Part shown: one piece after another, positions 1 through 11,144 of the stretch | Layout of the letters: the number at the start of each line of letters is the position of its first letter | How positions within the stretch are numbered: position 1 is the stretch's first letter | Assembly: GCA_015660855.1 (NCBI GenBank) | Contig: JACSDG010000007.1 | Coordinates: forward strand, 1-64,000 | Direction of reading: 5' to 3' | Length of the DNA stretch: 64,000 nucleotides | From: Magnetococcales bacterium | Lineage (GTDB): Bacteria; Pseudomonadota; Magnetococcia; Magnetococcales; UBA8363 | Notes under the pieces: model-generated | What the model was told of the DNA's origin: nothing | Seen by the model: only the letters and a program-made list of their open reading frames with translations | Database searches by the model: none | Translations under genes and position numbers: made by a program

Positions 1-34
1 TGACACCTTTCAGTCAATTTGAATATTGGAACCT

Positions 35-127
35 CTCGGACACACCCCCCGGACCCCCGCAAAAATTTTTACCAATAACAATGTTAGCGCATATGGGGCG
101 AAGCCCCCAAGGTTTTTGCCCGAAGGG
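35..127. repeat. Dispersed G-rich palindromic repeat, copy A (mosaic)
   Basis: The left part is the reverse complement of the family core (CCCCCCGGACCCCCGCAAAAA). The right part carries the second module in direct orientation, with a gcgaagcccccaagg stem and the tip GCCCGAAGGGC. The 18-mer ATGTTAGCGCATATGGGG at 80-97 recurs exactly at 27137-27154. The element lies just past the ligA stop codon and may end its transcript; that role is inferred. Confidence 0.75.
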
Positions 128-129
128 CA

Positions 130-2384
<2,255 letters not shown>

Positions 2385-2424
2385 TTATCAGCGAAAGAGT
2401 GGCGTTCACGGGCACAATCAGACA

Positions 2425-3207
2425 CTATTTAAACGATTGCACTAAGGACCCAACAACCAGTGTCCATCCATCGACAAGAACAAATAAAATAAGTTTTACT
2501 GGCATAGAGATAACCAGCGGCGGCAGCATCATCATACCCATGGACATGATGACGCTGGCCACGACCATGTCAACGATCAAAAAGGGCAGGTAAATCAAAA
2601 AGCCGATCTGGAAGGCGGTCGTCAATTCCGACAGCATGAAGGCGGGAACGATCAGTCGCAGGGGAATATCATTGGCGTTTTGTGGTTTTTTTTCACCGGA
2701 GAGGCGAATAAAAAGGGAGAGGTTTTTTTCTCTGGTTTGGCGCAACATGAAGGCACGCATGGGTTCCACCGCCCGCTTCCATGCCGTTTCCTCTTTGATC
2801 TGCTTGTCGAGATAGGGGCGAATGGCGTTGTCGTAAACCCGGTCGAACACGGGTCCCATCACAAACATGGTGACAAACAAGGCCAGGGCGATCAGCACCT
2901 GGTTGGGTGGTTGTCCCTGAAGCCCGAGGGCCTGGCGGGTAAAAGACATCACCACGATAACCCGGGTGAAGGAGGTCACCATCACCAACAGGCCGGGGGC
3001 CAATGAAAACAGAGTCATGAAGGCGAGAATTTGCAGTCCGATGCCGATTTGGTCGGGATCGGCTTCGCCTGTGGCTTCACCGGTGTGGAAGGTTACGCCA
3101 GGGAGTTTGATGTTGGCCGCCTCAACCGGATCCATGGTCAGGATCCACGCCGAAACTCCAAGCATCAGCGCAACCAGGAGGACGCCCCATCGGACCCATG
3201 GTTTCAT
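2425..3207 (-). CDS. fliP: Flagellar export-gate protein FliP
   Basis: FliP is a core membrane subunit of the flagellar type III export gate, forming the pore with FliQ and FliR. The 260-aa protein has an N-terminal hydrophobic signal segment (VLLVALMLGVSAWIL), characteristic of FliP. The family block LVMVTSFTRVIVVMSFTRQA and the C-terminal block QIGFLIYLPFLIVDMVVASV are both present. The start overlaps the fliO stop by 4 bp (ATGA-type coupling), so it is translated with fliO. It is the last gene of the minus-strand flagellar block; fliQ and fliR are not in this window. The family assignment is certain from these blocks. Confidence 0.97.
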   Translation of the reverse strand: MKPWVRWGVLLVALMLGVSAWILTMDPVEAANIKLPGVTFHTGEATGEADPDQIGIGLQILAFMTLFSLAPGLLVMVTSFTRVIVVMSFTRQALGLQGQPPNQVLIALALFVTMFVMGPVFDRVYDNAIRPYLDKQIKEETAWKRAVEPMRAFMLRQTREKNLSLFIRLSGEKKPQNANDIPLRLIVPAFMLSELTTAFQIGFLIYLPFLIVDMVVASVIMSMGMMMLPPLVISMPVKLILFVLVDGWTLVVGSLVQSFK

Positions 3208-3623
3208 GGTTCAACTCCTGCCAGATTTTGCGGGGAGAGTGGCATGGGATGGGCCGACGCGGTGGCTGACAGTTCGGCGGCGTTTAATTCAGCAAGCAGG
3301 GAGATGCGTTCGCGGGTGATACCCAGTAGCCACGCCCGCGAGCCGATACGCACCAGCCGGATACCAACTCCCGGTCCCAGGGTGCGGCCATCGACGACAT
3401 GGATGGGTCCACTGGCAGCCCAATGGGGCCGGTAGCGTTTGGCTAGATGCACCGCCAATGCCGCCAGGACGATAAAAATGAGCAAATACCCCGAGACTTC
3501 AACCCCTTTGGCCCACAAATCCAACTCCGGATCGATTCCTTCGGTCCAGCCCGGAGTGACTGGGAACATGACCGCCAACGGCACGCCCCAGGTCCAAGTC
3601 GCAGAACAATCTTTTCGTTTCAT
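3204..3623 (-). CDS. fliO: Flagellar assembly protein FliO
   Basis: FliO is a small membrane protein that helps FliP assemble into the export gate. The 139-aa product has one clear transmembrane segment (YLLIFIVLAALAVHLAKRY) followed by a cytoplasmic domain with the FliO pattern LGPGVGIRLVRIGSRAWLLGI. It is coupled to both neighbours by 4-bp overlaps, with fliN upstream and fliP downstream, the classical fliN-fliO-fliP order. FliO sequences diverge strongly, so position and the membrane-plus-beta pattern carry much of the call. Confidence 0.9.
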   Translation of the reverse strand: MKRKDCSATWTWGVPLAVMFPVTPGWTEGIDPELDLWAKGVEVSGYLLIFIVLAALAVHLAKRYRPHWAASGPIHVVDGRTLGPGVGIRLVRIGSRAWLLGITRERISLLAELNAAELSATASAHPMPLSPQNLAGVEP

Positions 3624-3967
3624 CCCCGCAAATTCTCCAACCTTTCGTTCAGGGAAACAATGTCGGTGATGCGGATACCCAATTTGTCCTTGATCATTAC
3701 CACCTCGCCATAGGCCAGGAGGCGGTCGTTGACGTGGATTTCCAGGGGATCGTCCGCTTCCTTTTCCAACTCGATCAATGCCCCCTTGTTGAGTTTCAAC
3801 AGGTCACGAATTTGCATTCGCACGCCGCCTAGACGCACCGAGACGTTCAACGGCACGTCCATGAGGAGTTCCAGGTTTTTTGGTACTCCATGACTGACGG
3901 ACATGGTATCCATCCCCTCGAGGGGGGTCATGTCAAAATCAAGGTTGCCGGCCTCGTTGTCGTCCAT
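3620..3967 (-). CDS. fliN: Flagellar motor switch protein FliN
   Basis: FliN is a C-ring subunit that helps switch rotation direction and docks export cargo. At 115 aa it consists of a short acidic N-terminus and one SpoA (surface presentation of antigens) domain. The hallmark stretches are LLMDVPLNVSVRLG and DPLEIHVNDRLLAYGEVVMI. The ATG at 3967 is followed by an acidic leader (MDDNEAGNLDFD) typical of alphaproteobacterial FliN. It overlaps fliO by 4 bp. About 130 bp with no visible gene separates it from fliM upstream. Confidence 0.96.
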   Translation of the reverse strand: MDDNEAGNLDFDMTPLEGMDTMSVSHGVPKNLELLMDVPLNVSVRLGGVRMQIRDLLKLNKGALIELEKEADDPLEIHVNDRLLAYGEVVMIKDKLGIRITDIVSLNERLENLRG

Positions 3968-4097
3968 TCCGGAATTCTCCTGATCTGATCCATTAAGGGG
4001 TTATGCGGGTCATGGTCGGTATTTACAGCACCGCCATGCACTTATAGGGGATTTTAAAAAATGGCCGCCCGAGCTTGGTGAACGCATACGCGTGTAA

Positions 4098-5093
4098 TTA
4101 TTTATCTTCCGGGACAATCTGAGTTATCCTGACCGCTTTTTTGCCGTGGACGATACCCGCCTTGGCAAGAAATTTCACTCTTCCCTCGACTTCGACCGTA
4201 ATATCTTTGGACAGGTCATTACTGAGGGTAATAACATCCCCCCTTTTCAGATTCAACATATCCTGAACCGACATGGCCTCGTTGGAAATGACCGGAGAGA
4301 CCCGCAGGGGCACCATTCCCAGTTGATGCACCAGGGAATCGATCCAGGCGGAAGACCCTTCCACCTGATCCTTCTGTTGAAAGCCGACCTTGAGTTGTTG
4401 TTTAAAGAGTTCAAGGATGACAGAGGGATAGCATACGGTCAGGCTGCCTTCGGCATCGCCGACTTCCACGGCGAAGGAGATGAGAAAAACGGTTTCATCC
4501 AACGGCATGACCGCAGCAAACTGGGGTTGGTTTTCCCAACGGGTTAGGATCAGCTTGAAGGAACTGTCCAATTTTTTCCAGGAAAGTTCAATCTGTTCCC
4601 GGGTGACATCCATGATGCGATCAATGACCTTCATCTCGAAAGTGGAAAAATTGCGGTAGGGCCGCTCGGAGTCGCCACTGCCGCCAAAAAAACCTTCGAG
4701 GATATGGTACATCACATCGCCGTCGATGGAGATCAGGCTCATGGCCTGAGTCGGCTCCACCCGCAGGATGCTGATGAAAATGGGAGGATCTAGCCCGTGA
4801 AGAAAGCGACCAAAAATTTGATTGGTGGTGGTTTTAGGCTGAACATGGACCTCGCGACCCACTTTTTGGCTCAACTTGAAGGAAAGCTGCGACGCCAAGT
4901 GCTCATTGATCAGGTCCAGCCCCGGCATGGCCCCGACGCGGATGGAGGTTTTTTGACCGAAAAAGAAGGGGGTGGCCTTTTTTTCGTCAGCCGCCTCCGG
5001 CAGGTCACCATCGGCGGCTTCCAGATCGATGGAACCTTCCTCCAATCCCTGCATCAGGGCATCGATTTCTTCAGAGGATAGAACTTGAGTCAT
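4098..5093 (-). CDS. fliM: Flagellar motor switch protein FliM
   Basis: FliM forms the middle of the C-ring and binds phosphorylated CheY to reverse the motor. The N-terminus MTQVLSSEEIDALMQG carries the conserved CheY-binding peptide (LSSEEIDALM). The FliM middle domain and a C-terminal SpoA domain (LNLKRGDVITLSNDLSKDI) follow. The track extends the ORF to a TTG at 5117 overlapping fliL. I prefer the ATG at 5093 because family N-termini begin near LSQEEID; this leaves an 10-bp gap after the fliL stop and gives 331 aa. The CheY partners are encoded at 22234 and 23268 in this window. Confidence 0.96.
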   Translation of the reverse strand: MTQVLSSEEIDALMQGLEEGSIDLEAADGDLPEAADEKKATPFFFGQKTSIRVGAMPGLDLINEHLASQLSFKLSQKVGREVHVQPKTTTNQIFGRFLHGLDPPIFISILRVEPTQAMSLISIDGDVMYHILEGFFGGSGDSERPYRNFSTFEMKVIDRIMDVTREQIELSWKKLDSSFKLILTRWENQPQFAAVMPLDETVFLISFAVEVGDAEGSLTVCYPSVILELFKQQLKVGFQQKDQVEGSSAWIDSLVHQLGMVPLRVSPVISNEAMSVQDMLNLKRGDVITLSNDLSKDITVEVEGRVKFLAKAGIVHGKKAVRITQIVPEDK

Positions 5094-5103
5094 GTCGGCT
5101 CTG

Positions 5104-5613
5104 TTATTGGATGACAAATTCGGTAAAATACACCCGTGTAACCGTGCCGTTGACCAGCATGGCGTTGATGCGACTGAGCAACTCGTCGCGTAACCGGAAT
5201 TTTCCTTCCAATGCCTGCAACTCTTGCGACGATTTGGATGTCAGGAGCTGCAGAATGGTGTCTCTGAGCTGCGCTTTGCGCCGTTCCAGTTCCGCCCCGA
5301 GGGCTTCCCCGTCCATTTCCAGTTCGATGGTGGATTTCAGATAGCGGTTGCCCCGTGGTTCGCTTAAGTTGACCACGAAGGGCTCCAGCTTGAACATTTC
5401 CCCCACCATGCTGTTGGGATCCTTGTTGACGGTTTCGGCGGCCGGTTCCAGCTTTTGGGCCTCCACAGCCTTTTGTTCTCCCATCGATTTGCCGAGGTAG
5501 AAGCCGCCACCCGCACCAACCAGAAGACCGACAACCAGCAGGATGATCTTGATCATCCCACCGCCACCACCGCCGCCGCCTCCAGACTCTTCTTTTTCCG
5601 AATCTTCCGCCAT
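5104..5613 (-). CDS. fliL: Flagellar basal-body-associated protein FliL
   Basis: FliL is an inner-membrane protein that surrounds the stator units and supports torque. The 169-aa product has an acidic start (MAEDSEKEESG), a striking run of nine glycines, one transmembrane helix (MIKIILLVVGLLVGAGGGFYLG) and a periplasmic domain. That domain contains the FliL pattern FVVNLSEPRGNRYLKSTIELE and ends TRVYFTEFVIQ. The ATG follows an AAAGGTGAAAC-type ribosome site. It lies directly ahead of fliM, the usual order. Confidence 0.95.
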   Translation of the reverse strand: MAEDSEKEESGGGGGGGGGMIKIILLVVGLLVGAGGGFYLGKSMGEQKAVEAQKLEPAAETVNKDPNSMVGEMFKLEPFVVNLSEPRGNRYLKSTIELEMDGEALGAELERRKAQLRDTILQLLTSKSSQELQALEGKFRLRDELLSRINAMLVNGTVTRVYFTEFVIQ

Positions 5614-5815
5614 GTTTCACCTTTAAAGAGATGACAGCCCCGACCGCTACTTTACATTAACAGCATATCACTGTTCCCACAACGTCTTCCATGATTTTCG
5701 GCAACCAAATTTCCAAGACAGGAGGCCCCGCGAAAAGGCGGGTCTGACAGGCGATCCTCCAGGAGGAAAATCCTCTTCTAAGATGATTTTTCCGTCTGGG
5801 TGTGTTGCCTGCCGA
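5614..5815. other. flgE-fliL intergenic stretch
   Basis: These 202 bases hold no plausible gene. On the minus strand a small hairpin (CCCGC, loop ctttt, GCGGG) and a second small palindrome (tcctccaggagga) sit shortly after the flgE stop. They may weaken read-through from flgE into fliL. No convincing promoter was seen. Confidence 0.3.
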
Positions 5816-7663
5816 TTACCGTTTGAGGGCCAGGAGTTCCTCCAGCATGCCGTCGGTGACGGTGACGATGCGTGAGTTGGCCTGGAACCCGCGCTGAGTG
5901 GTGATCATGCGGACAAACTCGGCCGACATGTCTACGTTGGACTGTTCCAGGGAGTAGGAGAGAATTTCACCCAGACGACCACTGGTTGGTTCTCCGACCC
6001 TGGGAAGTCCCGAGGCGACGGTTTCGGCGAACAGGTTGGATCCCACCTGTTCCAGAGAGGTTTCGTCGTCAAAATCCACCAAAGCCACTTGATAGAGTTT
6101 TTTGCTCTGGCCGTTGGTGAAATTGCCGATCACCTCGCCTTTTTGGTTGACTGCCAGTTTGTCCAGGTAGCCGGAGGGGAAACCGTCCTGTTCCAGACGC
6201 AGGGTGGCAAAACCGCTGGTGACCTGGAGGCAGCCGTCAGCACCGGTATTGTCGATATCGGAGGCCAGGGTGGTATCGGAATAGGTCAATTCCAGCGTTT
6301 TTTTGGAAAAATCGTTGGTGGCATCCCCCTGTTTGCCTATGGCGTCACCGAAGTCAAACAGAATCTCTTGGGTTTCGGCACCCAAAAACTGGAACTTGAT
6401 CGGGGGCGATCCCTCCTGGACCAGTTTTCCCTGATTGTCGAACACCAAGCGTCCCGAAGAATAACTGGCACCATCCGGGGCCGCCTTGACGTTGGTCTTG
6501 TCCAAATCCAGGGCGGTCAGCGTTGTGGAATTGGCCCCCCGCTGCTTCAGATCCAACTCGCTGCTTTGTACCACCGTATGCCATTCCCAGGTGTTGTCAT
6601 TGTCTACGCCCTTGATCTCAGAGACACCATCATCACCGGTCACGTTGGAGACTGTCATCGTGCCTCCCGTTGGGGCCTCGGCTTTCAATTTGTAACGCAC
6701 CCCGTCAAGGAGGGCGGGTGCTTTGCCGTCTGCTTTGGCCTTTATGTCAGAAACCTTGAGTTCAGTGCTGATGGTTTTTTTGCCAACGTCAGCCTTGGTC
6801 ACCTTGTAAGCATATTCACCGAGGATTTCGGTATTGTCCTTGAGCGATGTGAACGAGACGGGAACTTTGACTTCCTGGCCTTCCACAAACGCTTTTCCTG
6901 TAGGATCCCCTATGTCAAAGCGAATTTTTTTCGTGGCGTCGCCGCCGGTGGTTGTGGAGGGAATGGCCATGGGGAGCTTGCGGAAATGAATTTCCACATT
7001 GTGCCCGGTTCCCTTGGTATCGAATACGCGTACCGATGTGGAAAAATCGTAGGTTGAGGGATCTTCGGGATTGTATTTGGTCGATATATCCTTGGCTTGA
7101 GTGCTGGCATCCAGGTTGGCACCCACCTTGACATGGCTGGTGGCGGTGGGATCAACGTTGACGAACTTGGCCAGGTTGAGATTGGTCAAACCACCGGCAC
7201 TTTGATTGCCGTCCTCATCCAATTCCCATCCTTGCAGCACCATCCCTCCCGATGTGACCAAATCCCCCTTTTTGTCCTTGGTAAAACCACCGGCGCGGGT
7301 GAAAAAAGTGTCCATGGGGCGACCACTCTCATCCACTGCACTTTTGGAATCGAGGGTGACATCCTTCACCATGAAGAAACCTTTGCCATCAATGGAAAGA
7401 TCGGTGACATTGGCAGAGGCGGAAAAGGAACCCTGAGACATGTCTTGACGCACATCCGCAAGACCGACGCCGGTCCCAACCTGGGTCGAGGCCCCGTTGC
7501 CCTGGCTGCCCACCGTCTGGATCAGTACGTCCTCGAAGGAGGAACTGCTGGCTTTGAATGCAGTGGTGTTGGCGTTAGCCAAGTTGTTGCCGATTACCGT
7601 CATGGCCTCACCAAAATTGGTCAAGGCACTGGAACCTGCGAACATGGCTTGAATGATGGACAT
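5816..7663 (-). CDS. flgE: Flagellar hook protein FlgE
   Basis: FlgE polymerises into the extracellular hook joining rod and filament. The N-terminal D0 motif GNNLANANTTAFKAS and the C-terminal EQSNVDMSAEFVRMITTQRGFQAN block are both intact. These two coiled-coil ends are required for export and assembly. At 615 aa it is much longer than the enterobacterial hook subunit (about 400 aa); the extra length lies in the central surface domain. The ATG at 7663 is preceded by a strong CAGGAGAG ribosome site. It lies downstream of flgD, the usual hook-cap then hook order. Confidence 0.96.
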   Translation of the reverse strand: MSIIQAMFAGSSALTNFGEAMTVIGNNLANANTTAFKASSSSFEDVLIQTVGSQGNGASTQVGTGVGLADVRQDMSQGSFSASANVTDLSIDGKGFFMVKDVTLDSKSAVDESGRPMDTFFTRAGGFTKDKKGDLVTSGGMVLQGWELDEDGNQSAGGLTNLNLAKFVNVDPTATSHVKVGANLDASTQAKDISTKYNPEDPSTYDFSTSVRVFDTKGTGHNVEIHFRKLPMAIPSTTTGGDATKKIRFDIGDPTGKAFVEGQEVKVPVSFTSLKDNTEILGEYAYKVTKADVGKKTISTELKVSDIKAKADGKAPALLDGVRYKLKAEAPTGGTMTVSNVTGDDGVSEIKGVDNDNTWEWHTVVQSSELDLKQRGANSTTLTALDLDKTNVKAAPDGASYSSGRLVFDNQGKLVQEGSPPIKFQFLGAETQEILFDFGDAIGKQGDATNDFSKKTLELTYSDTTLASDIDNTGADGCLQVTSGFATLRLEQDGFPSGYLDKLAVNQKGEVIGNFTNGQSKKLYQVALVDFDDETSLEQVGSNLFAETVASGLPRVGEPTSGRLGEILSYSLEQSNVDMSAEFVRMITTQRGFQANSRIVTVTDGMLEELLALKR

Positions 7664-7729
7664 GAATGCTCTCCTGAAACAATGCGCTGGTCAGACTGTG
7701 TTTGTTATTTTTCGAACGCCCGACTTGGC

Positions 7730-8416
7730 TCAACTTTCCGGCGCGGATGGCACTTTGCGCGGCAGTTGTTCCACACGCCGGACATCGGCCAAGTTGACGG
7801 AGTGGCCGTTGACCTCCAGAGTGACTCCGGACTCTGGATTATTGACGACTCCAGTGACCTCCCCTGTTTCGTAGGTGGTGACTGCCGTGTTGCTTTCGGC
7901 CCCCTGTATGGCCACTGAAAAAGTCAATAATCCTTTGGGCAGTTTTTCATCGCTGATGGTGAAGCTTTGCTCTCCCGCACTGAAGAGACGCGGATCCAAG
8001 GATTTTACCAACCGACCGCTTTCGTCGAAAAGACTGATGGTGGCGGCACCGCTTTCGGGCATCTGGAAATGCACCGTTGCCTGACCATTCTCCGACAAGG
8101 TTCGATTGCCGACGGTGGCCACCTGCTTGCCCATATATCCGACCGCCGCGTTGACCTGATCCACCGACTGCATGGAAATAAGCTGCTGCAACAGATCGTT
8201 GCTTTTCTGCTGTTCACCCAGAGACGAAAACTGGGCCATTTGACCGGTCATCTCGGTGTTGTCCATAGGCTCCAGCGGATCCTGGTGTTCCAGTTGCGCG
8301 GTCAGCATTTTCAGGAAATCGGCTTGCAGTTTTCCCGCATCCTGTTTGGAGGAAGTAAATTTTCCGGCATCCGTCGGGGTTGTGGGTACGGAACCAAAAG
8401 TGCCATTGACGATCAT
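7730..8416 (-). CDS. flgD: Flagellar hook assembly scaffold FlgD
   Basis: FlgD caps the growing hook and is discarded when the hook is complete. The 228-aa protein has the N-terminal FlgD signature (FLKMLTAQLEHQDPLEPMDN) and a Gln-rich stretch FSSLGEQQKSNDLLQQL. A C-terminal FlgD Ig-like/tudor region with SLFDESGRLVKSLDP follows. The ATG is preceded by the strong ribosome site CAGGAGATAGAG. A sigma54-like element lies about 95 bp upstream (8509-8524). Confidence 0.95.
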   Translation of the reverse strand: MIVNGTFGSVPTTPTDAGKFTSSKQDAGKLQADFLKMLTAQLEHQDPLEPMDNTEMTGQMAQFSSLGEQQKSNDLLQQLISMQSVDQVNAAVGYMGKQVATVGNRTLSENGQATVHFQMPESGAATISLFDESGRLVKSLDPRLFSAGEQSFTISDEKLPKGLLTFSVAIQGAESNTAVTTYETGEVTGVVNNPESGVTLEVNGHSVNLADVRRVEQLPRKVPSAPES

Positions 8417-8671
8417 ATCTCTATCTCCTGACGCTTGACCTTTGACCGGATCGACTTGGGAAGTTTTTGCAGCCAGATGGCTTGGAAAGTCGGTGTTACG
8501 ATCCGTTATTCAAATTCTATGCCTAACCCGCTTTTTAATGTAAAATATTGATATTCAATGTTTTTCATCATAACAATCCGACAGAGTGCCATTTTTCCTT
8601 CGCCTTGGAGTCGGGATTTCCATTCCTCTGGGGCAAATTTTTCCCCCAGGTTGCGGGTGATTCTCCCGCCT
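8417..8671. other. fliK-flgD intergenic stretch
   Basis: These 255 bases hold no believable ORF. On the minus strand they contain the sigma54-like site described at 8509-8524 and an A/T-rich tract (attttacattaaaaagc). The rest shows no clear structure. Confidence 0.3.
8509..8524 (-). promoter_or_regulatory. Sigma54-like promoter upstream of flgD
   Basis: On the minus strand the sequence reads AGGCATAGAATTTGAA. It has a GG followed after ten bases by GA, matching the GGCAY-N5-TTGAA form seen ahead of fliK and fliX. The -24 element is imperfect (AGGCATA rather than TGGCACG). The predicted transcript start would be about 80 nt above flgD. This is weaker than the other two sites. Confidence 0.35.
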
Positions 8672-9913
8672 TCAGGCGAAAACCGACAGCCCTTGACCCG
8701 GTGTCCACGGGCGGTTGATCCTGGGTAGCGATGGGCCGGTGCTGGTGATCGGTTCCGCTTCGTTCTGCGATGAATTCCTGCGGTTTTCACGCCATTCAAA
8801 ACCTTGTCCGGTCTGATCGCCTTTCTGGCGTTGATCGACCTGCACCGAAATCTCACCCAGGCCGAACTCCTGGCGTGCGAGAGCTTCACGCAACTGTGGC
8901 ATTTGTTTGTTGAGAATGTCGCGTGCCGCTTCGGTTTCGGCGGTGATCAGCAGATGGACGCGATTTTCATCGTCTACTTGCAGACGTACATCCAGAGATC
9001 CAAGGTCACGGGGAACCAGATTGATGCGAACCTGCTCGGTCATTCCCGGTCTTGATATCAGTCGTATCCTCCCGATCTGTTCCGCCAGATCATCGCCAAA
9101 GGTGGGCGAACTGGCCGACATCGGGGCTTTGGCGGTATGTTGGATGACTTGGCTGGTTGCGCCGCTACGTTGATTGCTCAGGCCAAGTCCGGCCATCTGC
9201 GGGGATGTACCCTCCTGACCACCACGTTTTCCCGTCGCCTGGGACGACTTGATACCTGCTATGGCCAATTCCACAGGGTTGCTCATCCATCCCCCTTTGG
9301 CCGGTCCTCCCAGCCCAGGGGGTTCCCCTATACCACCTTCCATGGTGTTCTGTCCGGGAATCATCTGGCCGTGTATCGGCGTCAGTTGGGGATTGATCGT
9401 TGTGACAATTGGGAGGTTGTTGACGACCATGGACCACGGGGGGGTACCGACAGCTACCGCATCCTCTGCATCTTGTGCAGCGGTCCCTTTGCGGCGTCGG
9501 GCGGTTTTTTCTCCCTTTTCGGTTTTTTCTCCCTTTTCGGTTTTTTCTCCCTTTTCGGTTTTCTCTCCCTTTTCGGTTTTCTCTCCCTTTTCGGCCCCCT
9601 CGGTTTTCCTGTTGACCTCTTTCCCAAGCGCGTCTTTTTGACTTTGACTCGCATTGGTTTTTTGGTCCACGTCGTCTTTCGCGGCGTCTTGCTTTTCGGC
9701 AATCTTTTCCTGCTGTGATTTGACGGTTTCAGGATCTTTGGCGGTTTTCTGGGTTTCCGGCTGTTTGCCGGTTGCGGCCCGGTCAAGCTCCTTCGCAAAA
9801 TTTTCTTCCGTTTGTGTCGAATTGACCGAAGAATTGGCAGCGGTACCCGTTTGTTTGGGCATCTGTACTTCCGGAAGGGGCATGTTCAATGGAATCATGG
9901 CAGTTTTTATCAT
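8672..9913 (-). CDS. fliK: Flagellar hook-length control protein FliK
   Basis: FliK is exported during hook growth and switches the export gate to filament substrates when the hook reaches length. Its C-terminus carries the Flg_hook domain, with LVPRDLGSLDVRLQVDDENR and LITAETEAARDILNKQMPQLREAL. The N-terminal half is low-complexity (Lys/Glu/Gln-rich) with a five-fold EKGEKT repeat. The track starts at a TTG (9961) that falls inside the sigma54-like promoter. The ATG at 9913 (MIKTAMIPL), giving 413 aa, is therefore the more likely start; ATG 9898 is also possible. It heads the fliK-flgD-flgE-fliL block. Confidence 0.87.
   Translation of the reverse strand: MIKTAMIPLNMPLPEVQMPKQTGTAANSSVNSTQTEENFAKELDRAATGKQPETQKTAKDPETVKSQQEKIAEKQDAAKDDVDQKTNASQSQKDALGKEVNRKTEGAEKGEKTEKGEKTEKGEKTEKGEKTEKGEKTARRRKGTAAQDAEDAVAVGTPPWSMVVNNLPIVTTINPQLTPIHGQMIPGQNTMEGGIGEPPGLGGPAKGGWMSNPVELAIAGIKSSQATGKRGGQEGTSPQMAGLGLSNQRSGATSQVIQHTAKAPMSASSPTFGDDLAEQIGRIRLISRPGMTEQVRINLVPRDLGSLDVRLQVDDENRVHLLITAETEAARDILNKQMPQLREALARQEFGLGEISVQVDQRQKGDQTGQGFEWRENRRNSSQNEAEPITSTGPSLPRINRPWTPGQGLSVFA
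9503..9592. repeat. 18-bp tandem repeat inside fliK
   Basis: Five back-to-back copies of an 18-base unit (GGTTTTTTCTCCCTTTTC on the plus strand, the last two with one C/T change) keep the reading frame. They encode EKGEKT repeats in the FliK ruler region. Copy number could change by slippage without a frameshift. Confidence 0.9.
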
Positions 9914-9956
9914 TTGGCTTGAAGAGAGGAACACCGGAAACTTCCAAGGAAAGCTA

Positions 9957-9973
9957 TTCAACTGTCATGCCAA
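9957..9973 (-). promoter_or_regulatory. Sigma54-like promoter of the fliK-flgD-flgE block
   Basis: The minus strand reads TTGGCATGACAGTTGAA. This fits the sigma54 -24 box (TTGGCAYG), a four-base spacer and a -12 box TTGAA, with the invariant GG ten bases from GA. The implied transcript start lies about 33 nt above the ATG at 9913. Sigma54 control of hook genes is well established in related bacteria. The -12 GA instead of GC is shared with the fliX site. Confidence 0.6.
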
Positions 9974-10133
9974 AAGTAAAAGTGTATATTTTTCAATTGA
10001 GTAGATTGATGGTAGGTAAAAATGGGTCATCTTGAATTGCCGCAAAGGGCAGTTTCTGCCTCTTTGAGGGAGGAGAACGGGGGCAAAGGTGATCAGGTCT
10101 TGTGGGTTTTTCTGGGGGGAACGAATGGTTACG

Positions 10134-11144
10134 TCAGCGCAGCAGGGAGGTCAATTCTTCCATGATCGCACCAACGCTTTGGGCACTGTTGACCAGGCCA
10201 ACACTTTGACCAGCCATGACGGAACCGTTCTCTACATCTCCATCGATGGCGGCCCGCTTGAGGGCACCAACCCAAAAGTGTTCCAGTTCCAATTGCGCCG
10301 CTTTTTTCTCTTTGGTACCCGCTTTGACTTCCTGGATCAGACGCAATTGCAAAGAGTTGAAATTTTGTGTCCCCTTGTTGACCAGCGCACGTACCGGAAT
10401 GACTGGCAGCACCGAATCAAATTGCGCCGTTACCTGGGCATCGCGGGACTGGGCACGCAAAAAGGCATTTTTAAAGTTGGCGTGGGCAATACACTCATGG
10501 GCTACAACGAAACGTGTCCCCAATTGACAACCAGCCGCCCCCATGGCAACCAATGCCGCAACCATCTTGCCGTTGGCAATGCCTCCGGCGGCAAAAACAG
10601 GAACTTCCTCAAGATGGGGAAGAATTTCCTGGACCAGAACAGAGGTCGATACCGGCCCGACATGACCACCCGCTTCGTGTCCCTCGATGATCAAGGCGTC
10701 GGCACCGCGTTTGAGCAATCTTTTGGCTAGGGCCAGGGAAGGGGCGAATAAAATAACCTTGATGTTTGCTTGTTTCAGGGCATCAATCGTGGGTTGGTCG
10801 GGAAGACCCCCGGCAAGAACACAATGACTGACCCGTTCCTCAATGGCGACACGCAACAATTCCGGCAACTCCGGGTTTAGCGTGATCAGGTTGACACCAA
10901 AAGGATTGGCAGTGCGGGCACGGGTCGCCTGGATTTCCTGGCGCAACTTTGCCGGGGGCATGTTTCCAGAGGCCAACACACCGAAACCACCGGCTTCGGA
11001 AATGGCAGAGACAAGATTGTGCTCCGAAAGCCATGCCATGGCACCGCCGAGAATGGCATGACGGGAACCCAGAAACCGGGTTCCACGCTTCCAGGATTCC
11101 GGTATCGGACTCTTGGGTGGGGGAGAAGGGTCGGGAGGAGACAT
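10134..11144 (-). CDS. Nitronate monooxygenase / FabK-like flavoprotein
   Basis: This is an FMN-dependent TIM-barrel enzyme of the 2-nitropropane dioxygenase family. Members oxidise nitronates or, as FabK, reduce enoyl-ACP in fatty acid synthesis. The family blocks FGVLASGNMPPAKLRQEI, ALIIEGHEAGGHVGPV and VFAAGGIANGKMVAALVAMGAAG are visible; the last binds the FMN phosphate. The GHEAGGH motif is shared by both functions, so the substrate cannot be decided. The ATG at 11144 (MSPPDPSPPP) follows a GGGAGGAG ribosome site and is preferred over the track start at 11183; it gives 336 aa. It is not clearly part of a neighbouring operon. Confidence 0.85.
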   Translation of the reverse strand: MSPPDPSPPPKSPIPESWKRGTRFLGSRHAILGGAMAWLSEHNLVSAISEAGGFGVLASGNMPPAKLRQEIQATRARTANPFGVNLITLNPELPELLRVAIEERVSHCVLAGGLPDQPTIDALKQANIKVILFAPSLALAKRLLKRGADALIIEGHEAGGHVGPVSTSVLVQEILPHLEEVPVFAAGGIANGKMVAALVAMGAAGCQLGTRFVVAHECIAHANFKNAFLRAQSRDAQVTAQFDSVLPVIPVRALVNKGTQNFNSLQLRLIQEVKAGTKEKKAAQLELEHFWVGALKRAAIDGDVENGSVMAGQSVGLVNSAQSVGAIMEELTSLLR

